Shown in pieces: positions 7,360 to 15,056 of a DNA stretch of 64,000 nucleotides (within the stretch, counting starts at the first letter, position 1; every line of letters begins with the position of its first letter). Made by a program: the position numbers and the translations under genes. Below the pieces are notes generated by a model. It did not search any database and was not told the origin of the DNA. It saw nothing but the letters and a program-made list of their open reading frames with translations. The DNA is from Pseudarthrobacter oxydans (GTDB taxonomy: Bacteria; Actinomycetota; Actinomycetes; Actinomycetales; Micrococcaceae), in assembly GCF_030812335.1 (NCBI RefSeq), contig NZ_JAUSSN010000008.1:62001-126000 (forward strand). The letters run 5' to 3'.

Positions 7360-8881
7360 TCCGCCGGACCCCCGGCTTCACGCCCTCGTGGAAGGCATCG
7401 TCCGAATTGCAGGCGGCGACCTGACCACCCGGATTCCGCACTCCGGTGCCCGGGACGACGTCGCCGCGGTTATCGCCGGGATCAACCTGATGGCAGATGA
7501 CCTGCAGACCATTTACCAGGAACTCGAGGAACGCGTCGAAAGCCGAACGGCGATGCTGCGCGAGGCCCAGGTCGAGCTCGAACGGATGGCGCTGACCGAC
7601 CCGCTGACCCAGCTTGCCAACAGGACGGCGCTCAACTCGGTCCTGAGCCACGCCCTTGCCGAGACAAGCCGGGGCGAACTGCCGCCGGCACTGCTGGTCC
7701 TCGATCTCGACTCCTTCAAGGGCATCAACGACACCCTGGGCCACAGCGCCGGCGACGACGTGCTCCGGGTGATCTCGCGGCGGCTGCAGCAGGCCGTCCG
7801 CGACACGGACACGGTCGCCCGTCTCGGCGGCGACGAGTTTGCCGTGATGCTGCCGAAGTCCAACCTGGTCAGGGCCCGCCGGGTCGCCAACAGGATCCTC
7901 AAGGCCCTCGGCGAGGGCCTTGAAATCGGGGACCTGCGCATCACCTGCGGCACCAGCATCGGGCTGCGTGTCGCGGAGCCGGGTCAGTCAGTCGACGATC
8001 TGGTCATGGAAGCGGACACGGCGATGTACGCCGCCAAGGCTCAGCCGCACAGCAGCATCAAGGTGTTCGAACCGGCACTGCTTTATGCCCGCAGGCTCCA
8101 GAGCGTCCTGATCACCGAACTGCGGGAGGCGATCCACCAGGACCAGCTCACCCTGCACTACCAGCCGGTGGTGGAACTTGCGACCGGCAGGATCGAAGGC
8201 GTTGAAGCGCTGGTGCGCTGGAACCATCCGGAGCGCGGCCTGCTGATGCCCGATTCGTTTATCCCGCTGGCTGAAGAGACGGGGATGATCGTGGACCTGG
8301 GCCACTGGGTCCTGCGGAATGCCGTGCGCCAGCTGCGGCGTTGGCAGCAGGAGCTGAACGTGGACGCCGCCTTCAATGTCCGTGTCAACATCTCCACGAC
8401 CGAGCTGCAGAACCTCGACCTGATCGATCACGTCCGCGACATCCTCCGGGAAACGGGGGTGGACGCCGCCAACCTCATTGTCGAGCTCACGGAGTCAATG
8501 GCCGTCAACGGCGGGGACGTGGACCAGTACTCCCTGAGCGGGCTGCGGCGGCTGGGGGTGCAGCTCGAAATCGATGACTTCGGCACCGGCTACTCCTCCA
8601 TCAGCTACCTGCGGAAACTGCCGGTCAACGTGGTCAAGATCGACAAGAGCCTGATCGCCGGGCTGGGCTCGGACGAGGAGCAGAGCAATTTCGTCGCGGC
8701 GGTGCTGCATCTCATCCATGCCTGCGGGCTCACGGCGATTGCCGAGGGCATCGAGACGGCGGAGCAGGCCGCGGAACTCGTCCGGCTGGGCTGCTCGAGC
8801 GGGCAGGGCTACTACTTCAGCCGGCCCGTTCCAGCGGCGCAGATCGAGGCGCTGATTAGTCCCAGGGCGGCGGGGGAGTAG
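7349..8881 (+). CDS. Bifunctional GGDEF-EAL c-di-GMP enzyme
   Basis: This 510-residue soluble protein contains a HAMP-like/coiled-coil N-terminus (residues 1-80) without membrane helices, a GGDEF diguanylate cyclase domain and an EAL phosphodiesterase domain. The cyclase motif is intact (GGDEF at 160-164) and an RxxD product-inhibition site (RDTD, 151-154) precedes it. The EAL domain has EALVRW (286-291), a loop-6 DDFGTGYSS and late AIAEGIET. Both activities could therefore be functional. It starts with GTG inside the upstream STAS-like gene, suggesting that the STAS-like protein regulates it. Confidence 0.93.
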   Translation: MNTDPPDPRLHALVEGIVRIAGGDLTTRIPHSGARDDVAAVIAGINLMADDLQTIYQELEERVESRTAMLREAQVELERMALTDPLTQLANRTALNSVLSHALAETSRGELPPALLVLDLDSFKGINDTLGHSAGDDVLRVISRRLQQAVRDTDTVARLGGDEFAVMLPKSNLVRARRVANRILKALGEGLEIGDLRITCGTSIGLRVAEPGQSVDDLVMEADTAMYAAKAQPHSSIKVFEPALLYARRLQSVLITELREAIHQDQLTLHYQPVVELATGRIEGVEALVRWNHPERGLLMPDSFIPLAEETGMIVDLGHWVLRNAVRQLRRWQQELNVDAAFNVRVNISTTELQNLDLIDHVRDILRETGVDAANLIVELTESMAVNGGDVDQYSLSGLRRLGVQLEIDDFGTGYSSISYLRKLPVNVVKIDKSLIAGLGSDEEQSNFVAAVLHLIHACGLTAIAEGIETAEQAAELVRLGCSSGQGYYFSRPVPAAQIEALISPRAAGE

Positions 8882-8940
8882 ACTCAGCCGCCCGTCATTT
8901 CCTTTGTTCAGGCCTTTGTTCGCGGGTGTTAAACAAGAAA

Positions 8941-8974
8941 GGCGGGTACCGGAAGTTGCCTTCCAGTACCCGCC
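8941..8974. terminator. Bidirectional hairpin terminator
   Basis: GGCGGGTAC-C-GGAA pairs with TTCC-A-GTACCCGCC around a 6-base loop. The plus side is followed by TACTTTTCT and the minus side by TTTCTTGTTT. It sits between the convergent GGDEF-EAL and NWWPD peptide genes and can serve both. Confidence 0.8.
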
Positions 8975-8995
8975 GTACTTTTCTACGTCCCAGCC

Positions 8996-9181
8996 TTAGA
9001 CGCTCAGGTTGGCGTCCGGCCACCAGTTCACCGTCGGCTTGACGGTGTCGGGCCACCAGTTGACGGCTTCGACGGAGCCCTGGGCGGCGTTTCCACCGGC
9101 TGCTGAGATTGCTGTAGTCGCGGAAAGGCCCGTGACGGCCAGCGCGCCAGCGACAAGAAGTGTTGCGAGGGTCTTTTTCAT
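8996..9181 (-). CDS. Small exported peptide precursor with NWWPD repeat
   Basis: This 61-residue product begins MKKTLATLLVAGALAVTGLS, a classical Sec signal peptide, with probable cleavage after A27 or A28 (TAISAAGG). The short mature part ends in two adjacent 11-residue units, VNWWPDTVKPT (40-50) and VNWWPDANLSV (51-61). Within the shared six codons the copies differ at two synonymous positions and at none that change the residue, so the peptide sequence looks selected. GGAG lies about 8 bases before the ATG. The gene is divergent from a TPR-protein gene 210 bases away. No known family is recognised. A signalling peptide is a reasonable inference; a short cell-wall or antimicrobial peptide are alternatives. 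Confidence 0.8.
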   Translation of the reverse strand: MKKTLATLLVAGALAVTGLSATTAISAAGGNAAQGSVEAVNWWPDTVKPTVNWWPDANLSV

Positions 9182-9210
9182 GTAGGACTCCAGATACGTA
9201 AGAGGCTGAT

Positions 9211-9315
9211 GTGACTCATGTTATGCGAGTTCAGTATAGGGGCATTCGACACGCCATGACCTAACAATTCTTCGAAGTAAGACAATCCTTGTGTTAACGT
9301 GCGCTCCTGAGTCAC
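9211..9315. promoter_or_regulatory. Paired TGACTCA sites in the peptide/TPR intergenic region
   Basis: GTGACTCA at 9211-9218 and its exact reverse complement TGAGTCAC at 9308-9315 flank the divergent promoters, one nearer each gene. On the minus strand CCTATACTG around 9232-9240 gives a good -10 box (TATACT) for the peptide gene. Each site is itself a near-palindrome, as expected for a dimeric regulator. This is a candidate operator pair only. Confidence 0.35.
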
Positions 9316-9391
9316 TACTGCGCCAATACTGCGACTAACTGGCTTGCGAGTTTGGTCCAACTTCACCCTCGCGGCAAAGGATAATTGGATC

Positions 9392-10411
9392 ATGCAACAA
9401 AATTCTGTTTCCGCGACATATGTGGCGGCTGAGCTTCAAGCACGGGACTACCGGGCTGGCCACGATTTCGGCGAGGCAGCCCGGAGTGCCCGGAAAGCTG
9501 CGGTGATTGCACTGAGCGACGGCCAGATCAGGGCTTGGTGGAACATGACCTTTCTCCAAGCTGAGTGTCTCCTGGCGGCTGGCGAATTCGAGGCAAGCGC
9601 CGAAGTTTCCGGTACCCTTGTCGCGTCAGGATCCACCACACCGCAGCTCCAGGCACAGGTCCACATTCTGAGGGCCAAAGCATGTCAGGGCGCCGGCCTG
9701 TTGGATGTTGCGGCCGCCGAAGCCCGAGCCGCAACGGAGTTGGTGCAGGATGAGGCTGATATTGAAGTGAACGTAACAGCTGGGCTGGCTCTCATTTCCG
9801 CGTTAGGGGACAGCGGGCAGCTCCACGAAGCGTGGGCTGAAAGCCTCAATCTCGCCAATGCGATATCGGCAGAAGTCGATGAACAGCTGCTGGGCAAGGC
9901 CTACTGGGTGATCGGGAATGTGGCTTTCCTCTGTGGCAAAGTGGCGGAGGGCTTGTATTACCACGAGCTGGCAGCTGACACTTTCTCTCCGACGAGAAAC
10001 CTCGATGTCTGGGCCAAGTTCAACAAGGCATCAGCGGCTATGCGGCTTGCAGCGGATGTCTCAGACGCAGACACGCTCCGCTGCATCGAACGAGCGGAAT
10101 TGGCTACGGATGTCATCGGAGGCAGCGCGAACGATTACCTCCTTTTGAAGCTCAATCGTGGGCACTGGAACTTCTTGGCGGGCGACTACGCCGCGGCCGT
10201 TGATTTGCTGGAAGAAATCTTTGTTGAAGCGGAAAATCCTTCGCCACAGATTCTGGGGGAGGCCGGCCTATTGCTAGGGCGGGCAAATGCTTCAATGGGA
10301 AATCGAGAATCGGCCCAGAGGCATCTGCTCAAGGCCGTGGAGCATTTTGAGGCTTCGGGGGCACAACAGCGTGCAGACCAGGCTCGGGAGTATCTTTCCA
10401 ATGAGGCGTGA
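9392..10411 (+). CDS. TPR-repeat protein, HTH-less, divergent from peptide gene
   Basis: This 339-residue all-helical protein looks like a continuous run of tetratricopeptide repeats (for example WWNMTFLQAECLLAAGEFEA, AYWVIGNVAFLCGKVAEGLY, and AGLLLGRANASMGNRESAQR near the end). There is no N-terminal HTH, signal peptide or membrane helix. The overall build is like Rap-type members of the RRNPP family, which bind short peptides in a TPR groove; that similarity is architectural and not a demonstrated homology. I chose the ATG at 9392, which has AAAGGA 10 bases upstream, over an in-frame TTG at 9344. The gene's GC content looks lower than its neighbours, which hints at transfer. Confidence 0.75.
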   Translation: MQQNSVSATYVAAELQARDYRAGHDFGEAARSARKAAVIALSDGQIRAWWNMTFLQAECLLAAGEFEASAEVSGTLVASGSTTPQLQAQVHILRAKACQGAGLLDVAAAEARAATELVQDEADIEVNVTAGLALISALGDSGQLHEAWAESLNLANAISAEVDEQLLGKAYWVIGNVAFLCGKVAEGLYYHELAADTFSPTRNLDVWAKFNKASAAMRLAADVSDADTLRCIERAELATDVIGGSANDYLLLKLNRGHWNFLAGDYAAAVDLLEEIFVEAENPSPQILGEAGLLLGRANASMGNRESAQRHLLKAVEHFEASGAQQRADQAREYLSNEA

Positions 10412-10462
10412 TCCGGCCCGGGGTGAGCGGTGTCGCGGTCCCCGTGGCGCCCTCCGAGTGGG

Positions 10463-10543
10463 GGATGTCCCTCCGAGCCCCGGAGACGGCTGGACGTAGT
10501 AGGATCGTGCCCGCCAGCGGCGGTTAGGGACTGGGCATGTCCC
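10463..10543 (+). repeat. GGACATGCCC palindromic repeat, copy A (diverged)
   Basis: This unit aligns without gaps with copy B 98 bases later. Shared landmarks are GATGyCC at the left, TGGACnTA in the middle and GGGCATGTCCCG at the right. It is the most diverged of the four copies. Confidence 0.65.
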
Positions 10544-10560
10544 GAAGTCGGAGCCGTCGG

Positions 10561-10642
10561 TGATGCCCTTCGGGTACCACGGCGGCGGATGGACATAACA
10601 GGACTATGTCCAGTGGCTCTGCCTAGGATTGGGCATGTCCCG
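10561..10642 (+). repeat. GGACATGCCC palindromic repeat, copy B
   Basis: The unit has a diverged left end (TGATGCCC), a perfect internal inverted repeat TGGACATA-N7-TATGTCCA and the right end GGGCATGTCCC. Read on the minus strand, its right end supplies the last five codons (GHAQS) and the stop of the neighbouring membrane protein gene. Confidence 0.75.
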
Positions 10643-11276
10643 CGGTGGGGGCCGCGGCGGAGGCGCGCTTGCGACCCAGCAACACCGCGGCGCCGCCAGC
10701 CACCAGGCTCAGCACCAGCAGCACCCAGCCTGCGACGGTGAGCCCCGAGGCCAGGGCAACCTGGCCGGCGTCGACCGTGTCCGCGGACATTAGCGAGTCA
10801 ATGGCCGCGTTGCCCCACAGCCGGACGGCCGCGAACAGCAGGGGCACGGCCCACAGCGCCCAGCGCAGCCCCTTGTGTGCCACGTTCGTGCCGATGAGCA
10901 GCAGCCAGGTGAAGCCGAAGATCAGCGGGAAGAGGGTGCCCGCCGTCTTATGCACATAGTTCAGCTGGCCGCGGGCGGCCTCGTCCATCGCCAGGCGCAG
11001 TTGCTCCACAAAGCCCAGGTCGAAGCCCCCGACCAGGGAGTCCGGCATGGCCAGGCCGCCGCTGAGCTGGGTGAGCTGGTTCAGGGTGAGTAGGTGGACG
11101 TACCAGAACAGGAACAGGCTCACCACGACCCCGGCGATCAGGATCAGGTTGCTGTTGTTCTGGGCCTTCTGCGGGGTCCGGCTGGTGCTGGGGTTGATCA
11201 CCGACGGCAGATGATGCTGGGGGACGACGGCGTTGGCGCCGTGCTTCTTCATTCGCTGTGCGGGTGTCTTGGCCAT
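10623..11276 (-). CDS. Integral membrane protein of unknown function
   Basis: This protein of about 217 residues has a basic N-terminus (MAKTPAQRMKKHGANAVVPQ) and about four hydrophobic helices (LILIAGVVVSLFLFWYVHLL; TLFPLIFGFTWLLLIGTNVA; ALWAVPLLFAAVRLWG; GLTVAGWVLLVLSLVAGGAA). Between helices 1 and 2 is an external loop of about 60 residues. The final residues GHAQS and the stop codon are encoded by repeat copy B, so the original C-terminus was probably different. The gene is divergent from the inositol-phosphatase-family gene about 100 bases away. No family is recognised. Confidence 0.75.
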   Translation of the reverse strand: MAKTPAQRMKKHGANAVVPQHHLPSVINPSTSRTPQKAQNNSNLILIAGVVVSLFLFWYVHLLTLNQLTQLSGGLAMPDSLVGGFDLGFVEQLRLAMDEAARGQLNYVHKTAGTLFPLIFGFTWLLLIGTNVAHKGLRWALWAVPLLFAAVRLWGNAAIDSLMSADTVDAGQVALASGLTVAGWVLLVLSLVAGGAAVLLGRKRASAAAPTAGHAQS

Positions 11277-11377
11277 GGCACCATTATCGCCCGTGCCGAC
11301 CGGGCGGCCGGCGCGGGCCGAACGCCGGTCGGACTGCCGCCTGTTCACTGCCGGCAGGCGCCGATAGGCTGGAGCGC

Positions 11378-12232
11378 GTGACCGAACTAGGAAAGCACCG
11401 GCTCGGCCGGCACAGCACCGCTGAACTCAACCCCGCCCTGGACGACTATCAGCTCGCCGAGGCCCTCGTGCGCGAGGCCGGGACCCTGGCGCTGCTTATG
11501 CGGCAGGCCGGGCTCGAAGGCCGGCAAAAGACATCCGTGTCCGACGTCGTCACCGCCGCGGACCACGCGGCTGAGGCCTATGTGCTCGAACAGCTTCAGC
11601 GCTGCCGGCCCGACGACGGCATCCTCGGCGAAGAGGGGGCCTCCGTGGCGGGCACCAGCGGCAGGACCTGGGTGATCGACCCCGTCGACGGGACCTACAA
11701 CTTCCTGCACGGCTCCACGTACTGGTGCTCCGCCATTGCCCTCAAGGACTCCTCCGGAGTGCTGCTCGGCGGGATCTACCAGCCGGAGGAGGACAAACTC
11801 TGGCTCGGCGGCACAGGCCGCCCCTCCACGCTCAACGGCGAACGCCTGACCACCTTCGGGCCGGACGGCGTTCCGGGCGGTCGTTCCAACACCCCGTTAG
11901 CCGAACTCGGCGCCGCGACCTACATCCACCCAACCTGGCTCGCCGACCCGATGTGCGCCATGCCCTGGCACGCCGCCGCGACCTCCGCCGCCGCGCTGCG
12001 CATGTTCGGCTCCGGGTCCTGTGACCTCAGCCGGGTGGCCGACGGCGGACTGGGCTGCTGGTTCCAGCACAGCTGCCCGGAATGGGACTGGCTGCCGGGC
12101 AAGGCGATTGTCCTTGCGGCAGGCGGCGCCGCCGACGTCGTCCGGGTCAACGGACTCGACTGGTTCGTCGCCGGAGGCACGAGGGCGGTCCGGGAACTCC
12201 GCGCCGCCCTGGAATCCGGCTCCGCAGGGTAG
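11378..12232 (+). CDS. Inositol monophosphatase family protein
   Basis: This 284-residue Mg-dependent phosphatase of the FIG superfamily shows all metal-site motifs: GEEG (about 88-91), DPVDGTYNFLHG (about 105-116) and the C-terminal WDWLPGKAIVLAAGG. It may act on inositol-1-phosphate, a sugar phosphate or PAP; the sequence does not decide which. The start is a GTG at 11378. Repeat copies C and D begin about 60 bases after its stop. Its distance from the iol genes (9 kb) gives no strong link to inositol degradation. Confidence 0.88.
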   Translation: MTELGKHRLGRHSTAELNPALDDYQLAEALVREAGTLALLMRQAGLEGRQKTSVSDVVTAADHAAEAYVLEQLQRCRPDDGILGEEGASVAGTSGRTWVIDPVDGTYNFLHGSTYWCSAIALKDSSGVLLGGIYQPEEDKLWLGGTGRPSTLNGERLTTFGPDGVPGGRSNTPLAELGAATYIHPTWLADPMCAMPWHAAATSAAALRMFGSGSCDLSRVADGGLGCWFQHSCPEWDWLPGKAIVLAAGGAADVVRVNGLDWFVAGGTRAVRELRAALESGSAG

Positions 12233-12259
12233 ATCCGGGCGGAGAGCACGCCCGCCCTC

Positions 12260-12275
12260 GGGACATGCCCAGTCC
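12260..12275 (-). repeat. Partial GGACATGCCC repeat end
   Basis: GGGACATGCCCAGTCC nearly matches the reverse complement of the right end of copies A and B (GGGACATGCCCAATCC for B). It is an isolated end fragment in the inverted orientation. Confidence 0.55.
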
Positions 12276-12292
12276 TCGCTTCGCCCGCCGGG

Positions 12293-12373
12293 GGACATGC
12301 CCATTGTTAGCGGCGGGGCATGGACATACGGGCCTTGTGCCCAGCGGCCCAGGTCGGGGGAGGGCATGTCCGG
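12293..12373 (+). repeat. GGACATGCCC palindromic repeat, copy C
   Basis: The unit is 81 bases with inverted ends GGACATGCCC and GGGCATGTCC and an internal GCATGGACATA. It is about 85 percent identical by eye to copy D, which begins 104 bases later in the same orientation. Confidence 0.8.
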
Positions 12374-12396
12374 CAGGGGGCGCTGTGAAGGCCGGG

Positions 12397-12477
12397 GGAC
12401 ATGCCCATTGTTGGCGGCGGGGCATGGACATAGGGGCATTCTGTCCAGTGGCCGCGGGCAGGGGAGGGCATGTCCCG
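12397..12477 (+). repeat. GGACATGCCC palindromic repeat, copy D
   Basis: This is the best-preserved copy. Perfect 10-bp inverted ends (GGACATGCCC/GGGCATGTCC) enclose GGCATGGACATA and TGTCCAGTGGCC, which form the inner arm pair. It ends about 50 bases before the pcrA start, so it may fold in the pcrA upstream region. Confidence 0.8.
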
Positions 12478-12525
12478 AGGGGGCGGACGCCGGTGTCTGT
12501 GGCACCGCCTAGACTTGTTAACACC

Positions 12526-15048
12526 ATGGATATGTTGTTTGACCCCTACGCCGACGGACCCTTCCAAGCTGCCACGAAGACGGCGGCGAGCACGAAAGCG
12601 CCCGCGGGAACGGGGACGGCGACCCTGCACTCCGCGGGAAATTCCGGGCCCCACGGCGGCCACGGGCACAATCCGGCAGGGGATGCGGAGCACCACCGGC
12701 TCCCGGGCGCGGCCGAGCTGCTCGAGGGACTGAACCCGCAGCAGGAAGAGGCCGTCAAGCATGCCGGCAGCGCCCTGCTGATCGTCGCCGGCGCCGGCTC
12801 GGGCAAGACCCGCGTGCTCAGCAACCGGATCGGCTACCTGATCGCCACGCGGCGCGCGCACCACGGCGAGATCCTGGCCATCACCTTCACCAACAAGGCT
12901 GCCGCCGAAATGCGGGAGCGGGTCGAAGCCCTTGTCGGCCCCCGGGCCAAGACCATGTGGGTCTCCACCTTCCACTCGTCCTGCGTCCGGATCCTGCGCC
13001 GCGAAGCCAAGAACGTCGGCCTGAACTCCAACTTCTCCATCTACGACTCCGCTGACTCGCTGCGCCTCATCACCCTCGTGGCCAAGAACCTGGACATCGA
13101 CCCGAAGCGCTTCGCCCCCAAGGCGATCCAGCACAAGATTTCGGCGCTCAAGAACGAACTGATCGACGCGGACAGCTACTCCTCCAGCGCCAACTACAAC
13201 GACCCTTTCGAACAGTCCGTCGCCGAAGTGTTCAAGGGCTACACGCAGCGGCTGCGCCAGGCCAACGCCATGGACTTCGATGACCTGATCGCCGAGACGG
13301 TCTACATGTTCCGCGCTTTCCCTGCGCTCGCCGAGTCCTACCGCCGCCGCTTCCGGCACGTTCTCGTCGACGAATACCAGGACACCAACCACGCCCAGTA
13401 CGCGCTGGTGCGCGAGATCGTGGGCGAAGGCCCCGGCGCGGCCGAGCTGACTGTCGTCGGCGACTCGGACCAGTCCATCTACGCCTTCCGCGGCGCCGAC
13501 ATCCGCAACATCGTGGAGTTCGAGAAGGACTACCCGGACGCCCGCACCATCAAACTCGAGCAGAACTACCGCTCCACCCAGACCATCCTCAGCGCCGCCA
13601 ACTCGGTCATCTCCCGCAACCCCAACCGGCCGGAGAAACGGCTGTGGACCGCGGAAGGCGACGGCGAAAAGATCGTCGGCTATGTCGGCGAGAACGAGCA
13701 CGACGAGGCCCAGTTCATCGCCAAGGAAATCGACCGGCTGCAGGACGAGGGCGACCTGCGCCCCGGCGACGTCGCGATCTTCTACCGCACCAACGCCCAG
13801 TCCCGCTCGATCGAGGATGTCCTGGTCCGCGTCGGACTGCCGTACAAGGTGGTCGGCGGCACCCGGTTCTACGAGCGCAAGGAAATCAAGGACGCGCTCG
13901 CCTACCTCCGGGTCCTGGTCAACCCGGACGACGACGTCAACCTGCGCCGCATCCTGAACGAGCCCAAACGCGGCATCGGCGACCGGGCCGAAGGCGCCGT
14001 GGCCTCCCTGGCACAGCGGGACCGGATCTCGTTTATGGCCGCCGCCCGCCGCGCCGACGAGGCGCCCGGCATGGCCACCCGTTCCGTCAACGCGGTCCAG
14101 GGCTTCGTGAAACTGCTCGACGACCTCGCCGAGGTCGCCTCCGGATCAGGCGCGGCCGCTGCCCTGGAGGCCGTCCTGGAACAGACCGGCTACCTCGCCA
14201 CCCTGCGCTCCAGCACCGACCCGCAGGACGAGTCTCGGGTGGAAAACCTCGCGGAACTCGTCGCCGTCGTGCGTGAATACGAGCGCGACAACCCCGAGGG
14301 TTCGCTCGGGGCCTTCCTAGAGGGGGTCTCCCTTGTGGCCGACGCCGACCAGATCCCGGACGCCCCGGCCGGGTCCCCCGACCAGCTGGCCGCCGCCGTC
14401 GCCGAAGCCAAGCGGCTCGGCGTCGTCACCCTGATGACCCTGCACACGGCCAAGGGACTCGAGTTCCCGGTGGTGTTCCTGACCGGCATGGAGCACGGCC
14501 TGTTCCCGCACCAGCGCTCCGCCACCGACCCCAAGGAACTCGCCGAGGAACGCCGGCTGGCGTACGTGGGCCTGACCCGGGCCCGGAAACGCCTCTACCT
14601 GACCCGCTCCGAGGTGCGCAGCATGTGGGGCCAGAGCCAGTACAACCCCGCCAGCCAGTTCATCGAGGAAATCCCGGCCGAGCTGGTCGAGTGGAAGCGC
14701 GAAGGCTCCACCCGGCAGGCCGGCGGCTGGGGCGGCGGCGCCTCCATCGGCTCCAGCCGGTACGGCGGATCCTTCTGGGGAGCCGGCACCGCGCGCGGGA
14801 CCGAGGCCAGCCCGTCCGCCGGCTTCAACGCTGACGTTCCCGCCGCCATCGCCAAGAACCGTGTGCAGCCGCAGAAGGAAATCGTCGCCGTCAGCGTGGG
14901 CGACAAGGTCAACCACACGAGCTTCGGCAACGGCACCGTGCTGGCCGTCGAGGGCGCGGGGGACAAAATGGTCGCGAAGGTGAAGTTCAGCATCGGCGAA
15001 AAGCGGCTCCTGCTCCGGTACGCCCCGCTGACCAGGCTCGACGCCTAA
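12526..15048 (+). CDS. pcrA: ATP-dependent DNA helicase PcrA/UvrD
   Basis: This 840-residue SF1 3'-5' helicase acts in nucleotide-excision and mismatch repair and in clearing RecA filaments. Motifs in order are: Q-motif LNPQQEEAV (about 70), Walker A GAGSGKT (89-95), TFTNKAA, motif II DEYQDTN, motif III VGDSDQSIYAFRGAD, motif IV QNYRS, TLHTAKGLEFPVVF and motif VI EERRLAYVGLTRARKRLYL. A glycine-rich linker leads to a C-terminal Tudor-like module (KVNHTSFGNGTVLAVEG) typical of PcrA. The N-terminus carries about 60 extra low-complexity residues. The start is the ATG at 12526, after the repeat cluster. Confidence 0.96.
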   Translation: MDMLFDPYADGPFQAATKTAASTKAPAGTGTATLHSAGNSGPHGGHGHNPAGDAEHHRLPGAAELLEGLNPQQEEAVKHAGSALLIVAGAGSGKTRVLSNRIGYLIATRRAHHGEILAITFTNKAAAEMRERVEALVGPRAKTMWVSTFHSSCVRILRREAKNVGLNSNFSIYDSADSLRLITLVAKNLDIDPKRFAPKAIQHKISALKNELIDADSYSSSANYNDPFEQSVAEVFKGYTQRLRQANAMDFDDLIAETVYMFRAFPALAESYRRRFRHVLVDEYQDTNHAQYALVREIVGEGPGAAELTVVGDSDQSIYAFRGADIRNIVEFEKDYPDARTIKLEQNYRSTQTILSAANSVISRNPNRPEKRLWTAEGDGEKIVGYVGENEHDEAQFIAKEIDRLQDEGDLRPGDVAIFYRTNAQSRSIEDVLVRVGLPYKVVGGTRFYERKEIKDALAYLRVLVNPDDDVNLRRILNEPKRGIGDRAEGAVASLAQRDRISFMAAARRADEAPGMATRSVNAVQGFVKLLDDLAEVASGSGAAAALEAVLEQTGYLATLRSSTDPQDESRVENLAELVAVVREYERDNPEGSLGAFLEGVSLVADADQIPDAPAGSPDQLAAAVAEAKRLGVVTLMTLHTAKGLEFPVVFLTGMEHGLFPHQRSATDPKELAEERRLAYVGLTRARKRLYLTRSEVRSMWGQSQYNPASQFIEEIPAELVEWKREGSTRQAGGWGGGASIGSSRYGGSFWGAGTARGTEASPSAGFNADVPAAIAKNRVQPQKEIVAVSVGDKVNHTSFGNGTVLAVEGAGDKMVAKVKFSIGEKRLLLRYAPLTRLDA

Positions 15049-15056
15049 ACTCAGGC

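Noticed and set aside
9344..9391. TTG start extending the TPR protein by 16 residues, possibly adding an HTH
   Set aside because: The extension is too short for an HTH, has no ribosome site, and the ATG at 9392 has a good one.
10463..12477. CRISPR array
   Set aside because: Repeats are about 81 bp, palindromic and separated by genes or short unrelated gaps, with no regular spacers or cas genes.
12082..12525. N-terminal extension of PcrA through the repeat region
   Set aside because: This reads through the phosphatase gene and the palindromic repeats as Arg/Gly-rich sequence; the ATG at 12526 fits PcrA length.
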